A stretch of DNA of 64,000 nt, taken from assembly GCA_903858015.1 (NCBI GenBank), contig CAIOGZ010000032.1, forward strand, positions 43,526 to 107,525. Reading direction: 5' to 3'. The stretch comes from an uncultured cyanobacterium. Its GTDB lineage: Bacteria > Cyanobacteriota > Cyanobacteriia > PCC-6307 > Cyanobiaceae. Position numbers and translations under genes: made by a program. Positions 28,066 through 36,602 of the stretch are shown here, one piece after another (the stretch's first letter is position 1; the number at the start of each line of letters is the position of its first letter). The notes beneath the pieces are model-generated. The model saw nothing but the letters and a program-made list of their open reading frames with translations. It had not been told where the DNA came from and did no database searches.

Positions 28066-30513
28066 TCAGCCGTCAGCACCGGCCAGGACCTGGCCCGCCA
28101 GCACCTGGCCAGCTTGCACCGGCACCGGCGCCACCTTCCAGATCCGCTCGGCGTACTCGCGGATCGAGCGATCACTGCTGAAGAAGCCGCAGCGGGCCGT
28201 GTTCAACACCGACATCGTGGTCCAGTGCTCTGGGTCGAGCCAGGCGCCATCGACGGCGTTTTGGGCGCGGCGGTAATCGCCGATGTCGGCCATGACGCGG
28301 AAGGGATCGTGGCTGCAGAGGTTGGCCAGGAGCGGGTGGAAGAGGTCGCGGTCGCCTTCGCTGAAGTGGCCGGAGCCGATCAGGTCGATCGCCGCCTTGG
28401 CGAGGGGGTCGTTTTCCAGCCAGGGCAGGGGGTGGTAGCCGCTGCGGTTGAGCTCGGCCAGCTGGGCGGCGGTGTGGCCAAACAGGAAGAAGTTGTCGCC
28501 GCCCACCCGCTCGCGGATCTCGATGTTGGCGCCATCGAGGGTGCCGATCGTGAGGGCCCCATTCAGGGCCATTTTCATGTTGCCGGTGCCGGAGGCCTCC
28601 ATGCCCGCGGTGGAGATCTGCTCGGAGAGGTCCACCGCCGGGTAGATGCGCTGGCCCAGTTTGACGCTGAAGTTGGGCAGGAACACCACCCGCAGCCGCC
28701 CATCCATGGCCGGATCGATGTTGACGATGCCGGCGATGCCCACGATTAGCCGGATGATCAACTTGGCCATGTGGTAGCCGGGGGCCGCCTTGCCGCCGAA
28801 GATCACCGTGCGCGGCGGCAGGTCTTCGCCATTGCGCAGCCGCAGGTAGCGCTCCACAATCTGCAGGGCGGCCAGGTGCTGGCGCTTGTATTCATGGATC
28901 CGCTTCACCTGCACATCGAACAGGGAGTTGGGATCCACCAGCACGCCGCAGTCGTGGTGGATGGTGGCGGCCAGCCGCTGTTTGGCCTGCTCGCGCACGC
29001 CGCGCCAGCGCTGCCGGAAGGCGGCGTCGGAGGCGAGCGGTTCGAGGCCCTGCAGCTGGTCGAGCTGGCGCCGCCAACCGGGGCCGATCTGGTCATCCAG
29101 CAGGGCGGCCAGGGGCGGGTTGGCCACCGCCAGCCAGCGGCGGGGGGTGACGCCGTTGGTCACGTTGGTGAAGCGCTCCGGCCAGAGGGCGGCGAAATCG
29201 GCAAACACGTTGTCCACCATCAGCTGGCTGTGGAGCTCGGCGACGCCGTTCACCTGGTGGCTGCCCACCACCGCCAGGTTGGCCATCCGCAGCCGCCTGT
29301 GGGGTCCCTCCTGGATCAGGGAGAGCCGCTGCAGCAGCTCGGGCTGGCCGGGGAAGCGGATGCGGACCAGCCGCAGGAAGCGCGCATTGATTTCGTAGAT
29401 GATCTCCAGCTGGCGTGGCAGCAGCTGGCCGAACAACTCCAGCCCCCAGGCCTCCAGGGCTTCCGGCAGCAGGGTGTGGTTGGTGTAGCTGATCGCGGCG
29501 GTGGTGATGCTCCAGGCGGTGTCCCAGTCCAGGTGGTGCGCATCGATCAGCAGCCGCATCAGTTCGGCCACGGCGATGGCCGGATGGGTGTCGTTGAGCT
29601 GCAGGGCGAATTTGTGGTGAAACTCGCTGGCGGCCATGCCCTGGCCCTGCAGGATGCGGAACATGTCCTGCAGCGAGCAGGAGACGAAAAAGATCTGCTG
29701 GCTGAGCCGCAACCGCTTGCCCTGCTCCAGTTCGTCGTTGGGGTAGAGCACCTTGGAGAGGGTTTCCGATTGCACCTTCTGCAGCACGGCGCGGGTGTAG
29801 TCGCCGGCGTTGAAGGAGGCGAAATCGAAGGCATCGGGGGCCTGGGCACTCCACAGCCGCAGGGTGTTGGTGGTGTGCACGCCGCAGCCGAGGATCGGCG
29901 TGTCGTAGGCGACGCCGATCACCGTGTGGCCGCCGATCTGCACCGGGTAGCTCCATTCCGGCCGGATCACCTCCCAGGGGTTGCCGCGGGCCAGCCAGGG
30001 GTCGGTGCTCTCCTGTTGCCCCTCCGGCCCGACCTGCTGGCGGAAGATGCCGAATTCGTAGCGGATGCCGTAGCCGATCGCCGGCAGCTCCAGGGTGGCC
30101 ATCGATTCCTGGAAGCAGGCCGCCAGCCGGCCGAGGCCGCCATTGCCAAGGCCAGGCTCGGGCTCTTCATCGATCAGGTCGTTCAGGGAGAGGCCCAGGG
30201 CCTGGCAGGCCGCATCGGCCTCGGCCCGGATGCCCAGGTTCACCAGGTTGTTTTCCAGGTGGGGCCCGAGCAGGTATTCGGCAGAGAGATAGATGGCGGT
30301 GCGCACGTGGGCGCGGGTGTAGGTGTCGGCCGTATCCACCCAGTTCTGCAGCAGCCGGTCGCGCACCGCCAGGGCCAGGCAGAGGTAGTGGTCGTGGCGG
30401 GTGGCCAGGGAGGGGGATTTGGCCTGGCTGGAGAAGAGGTGGCGGCGCATCGCCTGCTTGATGCCCTCCGCTGCAGGGGAGGGGTGGCTGAGCGCTGGAG
30501 CGAGGGAGTCCAT
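28066..30513 (-). CDS. glgP: Glycogen phosphorylase
   Basis: Pyridoxal-phosphate enzyme that releases glucose 1-phosphate from glycogen, the main carbon store of cyanobacteria. Seen: 815 residues; GNGGLGRLAACFQESMATL near residue 130, the catalytic loop region RIHEYKRQHL near residue 550, and GTGNMKMALNGALTIGTLDG near residue 650, whose lysine binds the cofactor. No N-terminal regulatory extension as in eukaryotic enzymes. ATG 30513. It interrupts the DUF2126/transglutaminase neighbourhood; a shared transcript with DUF2126 downstream is likely. Confidence 0.96.
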   Translation of the reverse strand: MDSLAPALSHPSPAAEGIKQAMRRHLFSSQAKSPSLATRHDHYLCLALAVRDRLLQNWVDTADTYTRAHVRTAIYLSAEYLLGPHLENNLVNLGIRAEADAACQALGLSLNDLIDEEPEPGLGNGGLGRLAACFQESMATLELPAIGYGIRYEFGIFRQQVGPEGQQESTDPWLARGNPWEVIRPEWSYPVQIGGHTVIGVAYDTPILGCGVHTTNTLRLWSAQAPDAFDFASFNAGDYTRAVLQKVQSETLSKVLYPNDELEQGKRLRLSQQIFFVSCSLQDMFRILQGQGMAASEFHHKFALQLNDTHPAIAVAELMRLLIDAHHLDWDTAWSITTAAISYTNHTLLPEALEAWGLELFGQLLPRQLEIIYEINARFLRLVRIRFPGQPELLQRLSLIQEGPHRRLRMANLAVVGSHQVNGVAELHSQLMVDNVFADFAALWPERFTNVTNGVTPRRWLAVANPPLAALLDDQIGPGWRRQLDQLQGLEPLASDAAFRQRWRGVREQAKQRLAATIHHDCGVLVDPNSLFDVQVKRIHEYKRQHLAALQIVERYLRLRNGEDLPPRTVIFGGKAAPGYHMAKLIIRLIVGIAGIVNIDPAMDGRLRVVFLPNFSVKLGQRIYPAVDLSEQISTAGMEASGTGNMKMALNGALTIGTLDGANIEIRERVGGDNFFLFGHTAAQLAELNRSGYHPLPWLENDPLAKAAIDLIGSGHFSEGDRDLFHPLLANLCSHDPFRVMADIGDYRRAQNAVDGAWLDPEHWTTMSVLNTARCGFFSSDRSIREYAERIWKVAPVPVQAGQVLAGQVLAGADG

Positions 30514-30809
30514 GGCATTGTCGGCTGGTGGGATCCGGGGAGACGGTGCGAGCCGTCATGGCTCTTACGGGCTTTAGGCTGCTGCACCAATGGTTACAGG
30601 CCGGCAGGGCCTGTGGGCGGGTTTCTGGATGGAGCCTGTCCTGCACTGGGCGGTGAGCCGCCGAACAGCCCAACGTCATCGGACGGGGCTCTGCCGTGCA
30701 CGGGCGCTAACGTCATGAAGCCCTGACAGCGGCTGCTTTTTCGGCAGTTGCCCGGAGCCCTCCCCAAACCTGTGCTAAGATTCAGGCATCAACTTTCTCA
30801 AATCCAACA

Positions 30810-31622
30810 ATGAAGCACACGTTCGCTGCGGGCCTCCTTGTGCTGGCGGCTGCTCTTGCTGCCCCTTCCGCCAACGCTTTCACTATTACAACTCCGTACA
30901 AATCATTTTCTTGGACACAAGGCTCCACTCCGACTCGAAACCCATCCTCCCTTTCATTCTCGACTTTCAACGTGTTGGGGGCACCAACCAACGCCATTCT
31001 CAGGAACGTCTGGTATACCCTCGCTAGCGATCCCACTGGTTCTGGCTCTGCAAGTGTTGGTGGCCGTATTCGCGTCAACAATGCCTCTTCTGAAGACCCT
31101 GCCTTCATCAGTGGGGCAACATACAACTTGAAACTCCAGTTTGCCAATGCAGTCCAACTAACTAAGGCTGATGGATCAACAACTTCTATTAGTTGCGCCA
31201 TACCAGGTGTAGATTGTTCTCAGACTGGCACTGGAGTTACCATTCCAGATGGAACAGCAACTACCACCGGCACTACCGATTTTGTCCTAAACGGAGCATA
31301 TTCAGGTCAGGGCAATTCGTTTGGCTTGACAGGCGCTGCTCTTTCGCAGTTCCAGACCGGTTCAACCATTAGCACTGTCAATGGTGCTCTGAACAATTAT
31401 TTTGTTCAGTTTATGGGCCAAACTGCCAACGTCGATACCGCATTTAACTATAATGGCGCTTCTATTAACCCGAAGGCTTTCATGAGTGGTTTTGTTGCAC
31501 TCACCTATGAATATGATCTTGCCCCCAGCACTGCAACTCCTGGCCCACTGCCATTGCTCGGTGCTGCTGCAGGTTTCGGCTGGAGCCGTCGCCTGAAGAA
31601 GAGAATCTCCTCAGCGGCTTGA
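30810..31622 (+). CDS. PEP-CTERM-like exported protein with PGPLP sorting tail
   Basis: Secreted or cell-surface protein of unknown function. Seen: 270 residues; signal peptide MKHTFAAGLLVLAAALAAPS ending near ANA (residues 21-23); a Ser/Thr/Gly/Asn-rich beta-type body with one pair of cysteines close together (about residues 130-137); and a C-terminal sorting signal PGPLPLLGAAAGFGWSRRL followed by basic residues, a form of the PEP-CTERM signal cut by exosortases. Base composition and codon use are clearly less GC-rich than its neighbours, which suggests recent acquisition or fast evolution. A TAAGAT box at 30776-30781 could be its -10. It has its own terminator and is convergent with the transglutaminase operon. 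Confidence 0.8.
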   Translation: MKHTFAAGLLVLAAALAAPSANAFTITTPYKSFSWTQGSTPTRNPSSLSFSTFNVLGAPTNAILRNVWYTLASDPTGSGSASVGGRIRVNNASSEDPAFISGATYNLKLQFANAVQLTKADGSTTSISCAIPGVDCSQTGTGVTIPDGTATTTGTTDFVLNGAYSGQGNSFGLTGAALSQFQTGSTISTVNGALNNYFVQFMGQTANVDTAFNYNGASINPKAFMSGFVALTYEYDLAPSTATPGPLPLLGAAAGFGWSRRLKKRISSAA

Positions 31623-31668
31623 GGTTTGATTTTTATAGTTTAAATAGTCTTCTTATCTAATCATCAAC

Positions 31669-31698
31669 AAAAGCTCCCTTCTGCTGGGAGCTTTTTTT
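31669..31698 (+). terminator. Rho-independent terminator of the PEP-CTERM-like gene
   Basis: AAAAGCTCCC (31669-31678), a 7-nt loop and GGGAGCTTTT pair perfectly and are followed by a run of T to 31698. It starts 46 bp after the stop codon. Confidence 0.92.
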
Positions 31699-31750
31699 AT
31701 TGGTGATTGGCGGTAGCTTCTCCCAGTTGGTTTAGGGCCTCTGCTTCGGC

Positions 31751-32608
31751 TTAAGCCAGGATCTGTGCCTCAATGCTCCAGTTCATCACGCTTTCCACCT
31801 GGTCGGGGCCGGAGAAGCTGCCGTTGATTGCGGCCGTGAGGGCTGGTTTGGAGGAGGTGGCCAGCACGATGTAGCGGTCGTCGATCGCGCCCTTGCCGCT
31901 TGGATCGAAGCCGCGCCAGCCGGCGCCGGGCAGGTAAATCTCGGCCCAGGCGTGCAGGTCATAGCGCTTCGGCCTGGGTTCCACCAGGTGATAGCCACTC
32001 ACGAACCGGGCCGGCAGGCCCACACAACGGCAGGTTTCGATCATCAGCATCGCCAGGTCGCGGCAGGAACCCACCCGTTCCTTCAGGGTGCGGCCGGCGG
32101 GCCAGGCTGGCCCCAGGTGGCGCTGGGTGTACTTGACCCGGTCTTGAATGATCGCCACCAGCTGCGGCAAAAAGAGCAGGGCAGACTGGTTGCAGCCCAT
32201 CAGCGCTTCTTGGGCCAGGTCCACCGCCGCTGGGTCGTGTTGGCCGTTGGGCAGCCAGCCCGCCAAAGCTCCCATGAGGTCAAGATTGAGCTGGCCGGCG
32301 GGGTAGGGAAGCTGCGGTTCATGCCCGGCCAGGCAGGCGTCTAGGGGGGGAGCAAGGCCCGTTTGCACCTCGCTGATTGCCTGCACCTCAAAGATTTCGC
32401 TGCTGCCCACGAAGCGGGCCCGCAGGATTTCATCGCCGCTGGCGGCCACCAGCGCATAGAGATGGTCTGGTTCGGGGCTGATCCTGCAGCTAAAGCTGAG
32501 CAGCCGCTGGAAGCCGTGGCCGCGGGGCTGGAGGCAGAAGCGATGCGGTCCCAGCAGCACCGGGGCGCTGTAGCGGTAGGAGAGGGTGTGGGTTATGCGG
32601 GCACGCAT
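31751..32608 (-). CDS. Transglutaminase-like cysteine protease family protein
   Basis: Papain-like fold protein that breaks or forms amide bonds. Seen: 285 residues; N-terminal bacterial transglutaminase-like beta domain (RITHTLSYRYSAPVLLGPHR), then the core with the catalytic triad: Cys in GSCRDLAMLMIETCR near residue 172, His in LHAWAEIYLPG near residue 214 and Asp in WRGFDPS near residue 229. No signal peptide. Its start overlaps the alpha-E gene by 16 bp, making it the last gene of a three-gene operon. The family is predicted, not shown, to act with the ATP-grasp partner on peptide-like bonds. Confidence 0.88.
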   Translation of the reverse strand: MRARITHTLSYRYSAPVLLGPHRFCLQPRGHGFQRLLSFSCRISPEPDHLYALVAASGDEILRARFVGSSEIFEVQAISEVQTGLAPPLDACLAGHEPQLPYPAGQLNLDLMGALAGWLPNGQHDPAAVDLAQEALMGCNQSALLFLPQLVAIIQDRVKYTQRHLGPAWPAGRTLKERVGSCRDLAMLMIETCRCVGLPARFVSGYHLVEPRPKRYDLHAWAEIYLPGAGWRGFDPSGKGAIDDRYIVLATSSKPALTAAINGSFSGPDQVESVMNWSIEAQILA

Positions 32609-33588
32609 GCCGGCTCGGAGCTGGAGGGGCTATCGGTGCTATCGGCGCCGCAGGGGGCGATGAAGTAGCGCTGTTCGATCAGGGTGTGGAGCTGGTTGAG
32701 GTCCTGCTGGAGCTGGTCGATCGCCTCATGCAGCCCATTGGCGATCAGGTCTTCGATCCGGGTGAAGCTCCAGCGCGCCAGGGTGAGGCCGCTGAGGCGT
32801 TCGAGGTCGTCGGGGGGGCCGGGTACGGTGATGCTGCGCACGATCCGCAAGGTTTCGCTGATCCGCTCCAGGCAGTAGCGCACCGAGCGCGGAAAGATGG
32901 GGTTGAGCAACAGGAAACCGGCCACCGCCTCCGGTTCAATCGCCCGCTGCTGGGACTGGCGGAACATCTGATAGGCGCCAGCGGTGCGCAACAGGGCGAT
33001 CCACTGCAGTTCATCGAGTACACCACCCACCTGCTCAGGGGCGGGCAGCAGCAGGAAATACTTCACATCAAGGATGCGGGTGGTTTTCTCGGCCCGCTCC
33101 AGCAGGCGCCCCAGCCGGCTGAATTGCCAGGAGAGGTCGCGGCTGAGGGTTGCATCGGTGATGCCATAGAAAAGCTGGCAGGAGCGGCGGATCTCCCGCA
33201 ACTGCTCCTGGGGTGGCTGCTGCCAGAAACTCGCTTCCTGCAGGCTCCAGTAGGTGTCGTTGAGCTGCTCCCACATTTCGGTGGTGAGCACATCGCGAAT
33301 CTGGCGGGCGTTTTCGCGGGCGAAGGCGATGCAGTTGAAGACGCTGTTGGGATTGTCCTCGCGCCGCACCAGGAAGTTCACCACATCCTCCGGGCTGCCG
33401 GCCGGGCAGAGCTTGTCGAACAGTTCCCGTTCGCCGCTCGCATCGATCAAGGGCAGCCAGGGTTCGGCGCTGCCGGGCGGGCAGTCGAGGGCCATGGCCT
33501 CGCTCACCTCGACGAAGCGGGAGATGTTTTCAGCCCGCTCCACATAGCGGTTGATCCAGTAGAGCGAATCAGCGACGCGGCTCAGCAT
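32593..33588 (-). CDS. Alpha-E domain protein
   Basis: All-helical protein of the alpha-E (DUF403) family, unknown function, found almost only beside circularly permuted ATP-grasp and transglutaminase genes. Seen: 331 residues starting with the family N-terminus MLSRVADSLYWINRYVERAEN, then SRDLSWQFSRLGRLLERAEKT near residue 150 and the C-terminal helices ending LIEQRYFIAP. It overlaps the ATP-grasp gene by 7 bp upstream and the transglutaminase by 16 bp downstream, so translation is probably coupled. The two ER-rich helical motifs are the residues usually conserved. Confidence 0.9.
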   Translation of the reverse strand: MLSRVADSLYWINRYVERAENISRFVEVSEAMALDCPPGSAEPWLPLIDASGERELFDKLCPAGSPEDVVNFLVRREDNPNSVFNCIAFARENARQIRDVLTTEMWEQLNDTYWSLQEASFWQQPPQEQLREIRRSCQLFYGITDATLSRDLSWQFSRLGRLLERAEKTTRILDVKYFLLLPAPEQVGGVLDELQWIALLRTAGAYQMFRQSQQRAIEPEAVAGFLLLNPIFPRSVRYCLERISETLRIVRSITVPGPPDDLERLSGLTLARWSFTRIEDLIANGLHEAIDQLQQDLNQLHTLIEQRYFIAPCGADSTDSPSSSEPACVPA

Positions 33589-35036
33589 GGGCGGGGGGGC
33601 ACGGCGGTGTCGTCCACGATCCAGGTATCTTTGCAGCCGCCGCCCTGGGAGGAGTTCACCACCAGCGAACCGCGCCGCAGCGCCACCCGGGTGAGGCCGC
33701 CGGGGGTCACCCAGTCGCCCTGGCCGCGCAGCACGTAGGGGCGCAGGTCCACGTGGCAGGGGTAGAGCTCCCCTTCGCTGAGCGAAGGCACGGTGGACAG
33801 CTCCAGGGTGGGCTGGGCGATGAAATTGCGCGGATCGGCCTCGATTCTGGCGGCGAAGTCGGCGATCTCCTCGCGGCTGGCGTGGGGGCCGATCAGCATG
33901 CCGTAGCCGCCGGCTTCGGCCACCGATTTCACCACCAGTTGGTCGAGGTGGGCGAGCACGTAGGAGCGCTCCTCAGGGCGGGAGCAGACATAGGTGGGCA
34001 CATTCTCAATGATCGGCTCCTGATCGAGGTAGTAACGGATCATCTCGGGCACGTAGGCGTAGATCAGTTTGTCGTCGGCCACGCCGGTGCCAGGCGCGTT
34101 GGCAATCGCCACCCGACCGGCCCGGTAGGCCGCCATCAGGCCCCGCACCCCCAGCATCGAATCGCTGCGAAACACGGCCGGATCGAGGAAGTCGTCGTCG
34201 ATGCGGCGGTAGATCACATCCACCGGCGCCAGGCCAGCGGTGCTGCGCATCCAGACCCGATCGCCTTCGCAGACCAGGTCGCGGCCCTCAACCAGCTCGA
34301 TGCCCATCTGCTGGGCGAGGTAGCTGTGCTCGAAGTAGGCGCTGTTGAACACGCCGGGGGTGAGCAGCACCACCTTGGGCGCCTCGCTCCAGGGGGCGAG
34401 GTCCCGCAGGGTGCGCAGCAGCTCCGAGGCGTAGTTGTCGATCGGTTGCACGGCGCGGCCGGCGAACAGGCTGGGGAAGATGCGCTTCATCACCCGGCGG
34501 TTTTCGAGGAAGTAGGCCACCCCGGAGGGGCAGCGCAGGTTGTCCTCCAGCACGCGCCAGCTGCCGTTGCCATCGCGCACCAGATCGAGGCCGGAGATGT
34601 GGCACCAGCGCCCCAGCGGTGGCGTTACGCCTTGCATCTGGGGCCGCCAGCCCTGGGAGCTTTCCACGTCTTCGCGGGGCACCACCCGATCGGCCATGAT
34701 CCGGCCAGGGCCGTAGACATCGGCCAAGAAGAGGTCGATCGCCTGCAGGCGTTGGAACAGGCCCCGCTCCAGCCGTTCCCATTCATGGGCGGCGATCAGA
34801 CGGGGTAGGGGATCGAAGGGCAGGATCCGCTCCACGCCCTTGCTGCCGGAATCATTGAGCCGAAAGGTGGCGCCGAGGCGCTTGAGCAGGGCGGCGGCGG
34901 CGGCATGGTTTGAGTTGAGCTGCTCGATCCCCATGCGGCCGAGGGAGGAGAGCAGGGGGCTCAGGGCGGCGCGGGGCTGGTCGGCGGCGCTGAAGTACTC
35001 GTCGTAGCCGTGGCTGGGCCGGTAATCGGTGAACAT
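33582..35036 (-). CDS. Circularly permuted type 2 ATP-grasp protein
   Basis: Predicted ATP-dependent carboxylate-amine ligase with the ATP-grasp elements in permuted order. Seen: 484 residues starting MFTDYRPSHGYDEYF, then GVERILPFDPLPRLI, LDLVRDGNGSWRVLEDNLRCPSG near residue 140, RIDDDFLDPAVF near residue 280, VVKSVAEAGGYGMLIG near residue 375 and the C-terminal TRVALRRGSLVVNSSQGGG. ATG 35036 begins at the conserved N-terminus; the frame is open to 35114. It is the first gene of the ATP-grasp / alpha-E / transglutaminase operon. Substrates are unknown; amide ligation of small peptides has been predicted for the family. Confidence 0.9.
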   Translation of the reverse strand: MFTDYRPSHGYDEYFSAADQPRAALSPLLSSLGRMGIEQLNSNHAAAAALLKRLGATFRLNDSGSKGVERILPFDPLPRLIAAHEWERLERGLFQRLQAIDLFLADVYGPGRIMADRVVPREDVESSQGWRPQMQGVTPPLGRWCHISGLDLVRDGNGSWRVLEDNLRCPSGVAYFLENRRVMKRIFPSLFAGRAVQPIDNYASELLRTLRDLAPWSEAPKVVLLTPGVFNSAYFEHSYLAQQMGIELVEGRDLVCEGDRVWMRSTAGLAPVDVIYRRIDDDFLDPAVFRSDSMLGVRGLMAAYRAGRVAIANAPGTGVADDKLIYAYVPEMIRYYLDQEPIIENVPTYVCSRPEERSYVLAHLDQLVVKSVAEAGGYGMLIGPHASREEIADFAARIEADPRNFIAQPTLELSTVPSLSEGELYPCHVDLRPYVLRGQGDWVTPGGLTRVALRRGSLVVNSSQGGGCKDTWIVDDTAVPPRPC

Positions 35037-36082
35037 CGCACACTCCGAAGGGCGCTGGGCTGGGGCGCTGCAGCTGGCGCCGCCTGGGCCGTTAGGGAAG
35101 ATCCTGGTTGGCAACGGAGCAGCCCCGCGTAGCCATCGCTACGGGACCCTGGAGGCAGCCCGTCGGCTGCCTCCAAAATTTCGCCAGCTGGTGCGAGTTG
35201 GTTGGTCACAACCTTGAGCAGGCCTGTAATTGCCTGGGCGCCAATAACCCTAGCTGCGCTATCAGCCGGGGGCTGAACACCGCCCCCGAAGCTCTGCAGC
35301 AGCACCCCAACTACCTGGGCCTGCTCCCGATCGCCCTGCCCAAGCTGGAGGAGCCCCGCCCCGGCTTGCTGCAGGTGCTGGGCCAGGAGTGGTCGATCGG
35401 GCCCAGCAGGCTGGGAGCTGGGGGGCGGTGGCTTTCTGCCAGTAAACCCTGACGGTGCAGCCGGGTGCGGCCCGAAAAAGCCTGGTCGATCGGTTCCCTG
35501 ATGAAATTCGTCTATGTAATAGACCATGAAATTTGCAATAGCTTTCATCATCGGTGGGTTGCGAAAAACTTTGTGTTCCTGCTGGGGCGGCAGCCCCATT
35601 GCCCCCGCCCGTGTTCTTGCACCGTTACCTCAGATTAAAAATGCCCCCAATCCATTCCCCCCTAATGAATTATTTCGTAAACTTTCTATTCGCAGCCCTG
35701 AAGGCAGGCCCTCTTGGGGCCCAAGCCCTAGGCGCCAATGAATCGCATGGGCTTAATGGCGATTTTTGGCTATCAAGGCTCAGGTTTTTTGAGCCGTCTC
35801 CCGTCAAATATGTCTCCTTTTTCTCGTCAATGTAAAAATCTTGTTCTACATTTTCTCCTTGGTGCTAGCGATTTTGCTTCTATCTGTAATGCCGCTGCTG
35901 GCGTGATTGGTTCTGTCCCGTTAGCATTCGTTTCAGAATTCTCTGGTCCCCTGCTCCCGCAACTGTTTGTCCTGGAGAGTGGACATGGATGGACTCGGTT
36001 GAATTCGCTGCGCCTCTAGCCCTCAATCCTTTGGTGTTATCACAGCTAACGCTAGTCTAAGTGTCGCTCGGGAGATTGCCAG
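35037..36082. other. Gene-poor, unusually AT-rich region
   Basis: About 1 kb without a recognisable gene. 35108-35452 is an open plus-strand frame with coding-like codon use (contains NTAPEALQQHPNYLGLLPIA) but no known relative; it may be a decayed gene. From about 35490 to 36060 base composition drops well below the genome average and the frames are short and unconserved. Together with the transposase remnant to its right this looks like a former insertion site. Confidence 0.5.
35151..35174. other. Perfect 10-bp hairpin
   Basis: GGAGGCAGCC (35151-35160) and GGCTGCCTCC (35165-35174) are separated by a 4-nt loop CGTC. On the minus strand it lies 115 bp before the ATP-grasp start and could sit in its leader; on the plus strand it is followed by AAAATTT, so it is not a classical terminator. 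Confidence 0.6.
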
Positions 36083-36345
36083 CTGTTTGCGATCCGCATC
36101 CACTGCGTGCTTGCCGAGGCCCTAGGCCTGGAGCTGCGGCGCCCAGCTTCGGATTCAGCCATCCGCTACATCTGCCACCAGGTGGAGGTGGCGGCTCTAG
36201 GTGCCGCCATCCGCGACTGGACGCTCGCAAAGATCCCAGCAGGCACAGCCGACCTCGACTAGCTGGTGGGTGATGGGAAAACGCTGCGGGGTTCGATCGT
36301 GCCCACCGCTGGCGGGGGGCTCCAGCTTCATTGCCCAGCTGGATC
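36083..36345 (+). pseudogene. ISAs1-family transposase remnant
   Basis: Fragment of a DDE transposase of the ISAs1 family. In one frame it reads LAEALGLELRRPASDSAIRY and then AIRDWTLAKIPAG, a TAG stop at 36260-36262, and LVGDGKTLRGSIVPTAGGG. The stop stands exactly where relatives have Gln (DLDQLV), so a CAG-to-TAG change is likely. A run of six G at 36314-36319 then shifts the frame: removing one G restores GGSSFIAQ, the next family block. Similarity ends shortly after, so the catalytic C-terminal part is gone. No terminal inverted repeats were found. Confidence 0.7.
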
Positions 36346-36602
36346 GTGGAGGTCAGCGCCGCCGGCCACCGCAACGATAAACTGTTTCAGGCCACGCTGC
36401 GGACCTCAGCCCCCAACCTGCTCCAGTGGGGCGCTGGCATCGGAGTCAGTCGTCGTCTTCAGCGAATGGCCTAGTCCTTTAGGGAATCAGGTTTTTTTGT
36501 TGCTGAGCCAGCCGTCTTCGCTATTCCAGGCCCCCTTGGGCGGAAGATTGCTTTGCCTGCGGCTCCGCGATCTATTATGGGGTATCAGTCTTAGAGCGTC
36601 AC

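Noticed and set aside
28771..30726. A 651-codon open frame on the plus strand
   Set aside because: It is antisense to glgP, rich in Gly/Val/Ala/Gln and without any known domain; high GC keeps shadow frames open. The same holds for long frames opposite thiO/psbQ (734-2353), pyrG (61810-63189), ureC and the DUF2126 gene.
35526..36019. Several short plus-strand frames in the AT-rich gap
   Set aside because: They overlap one another, have no ribosome sites and resemble no protein I know; the region is better described as decayed.
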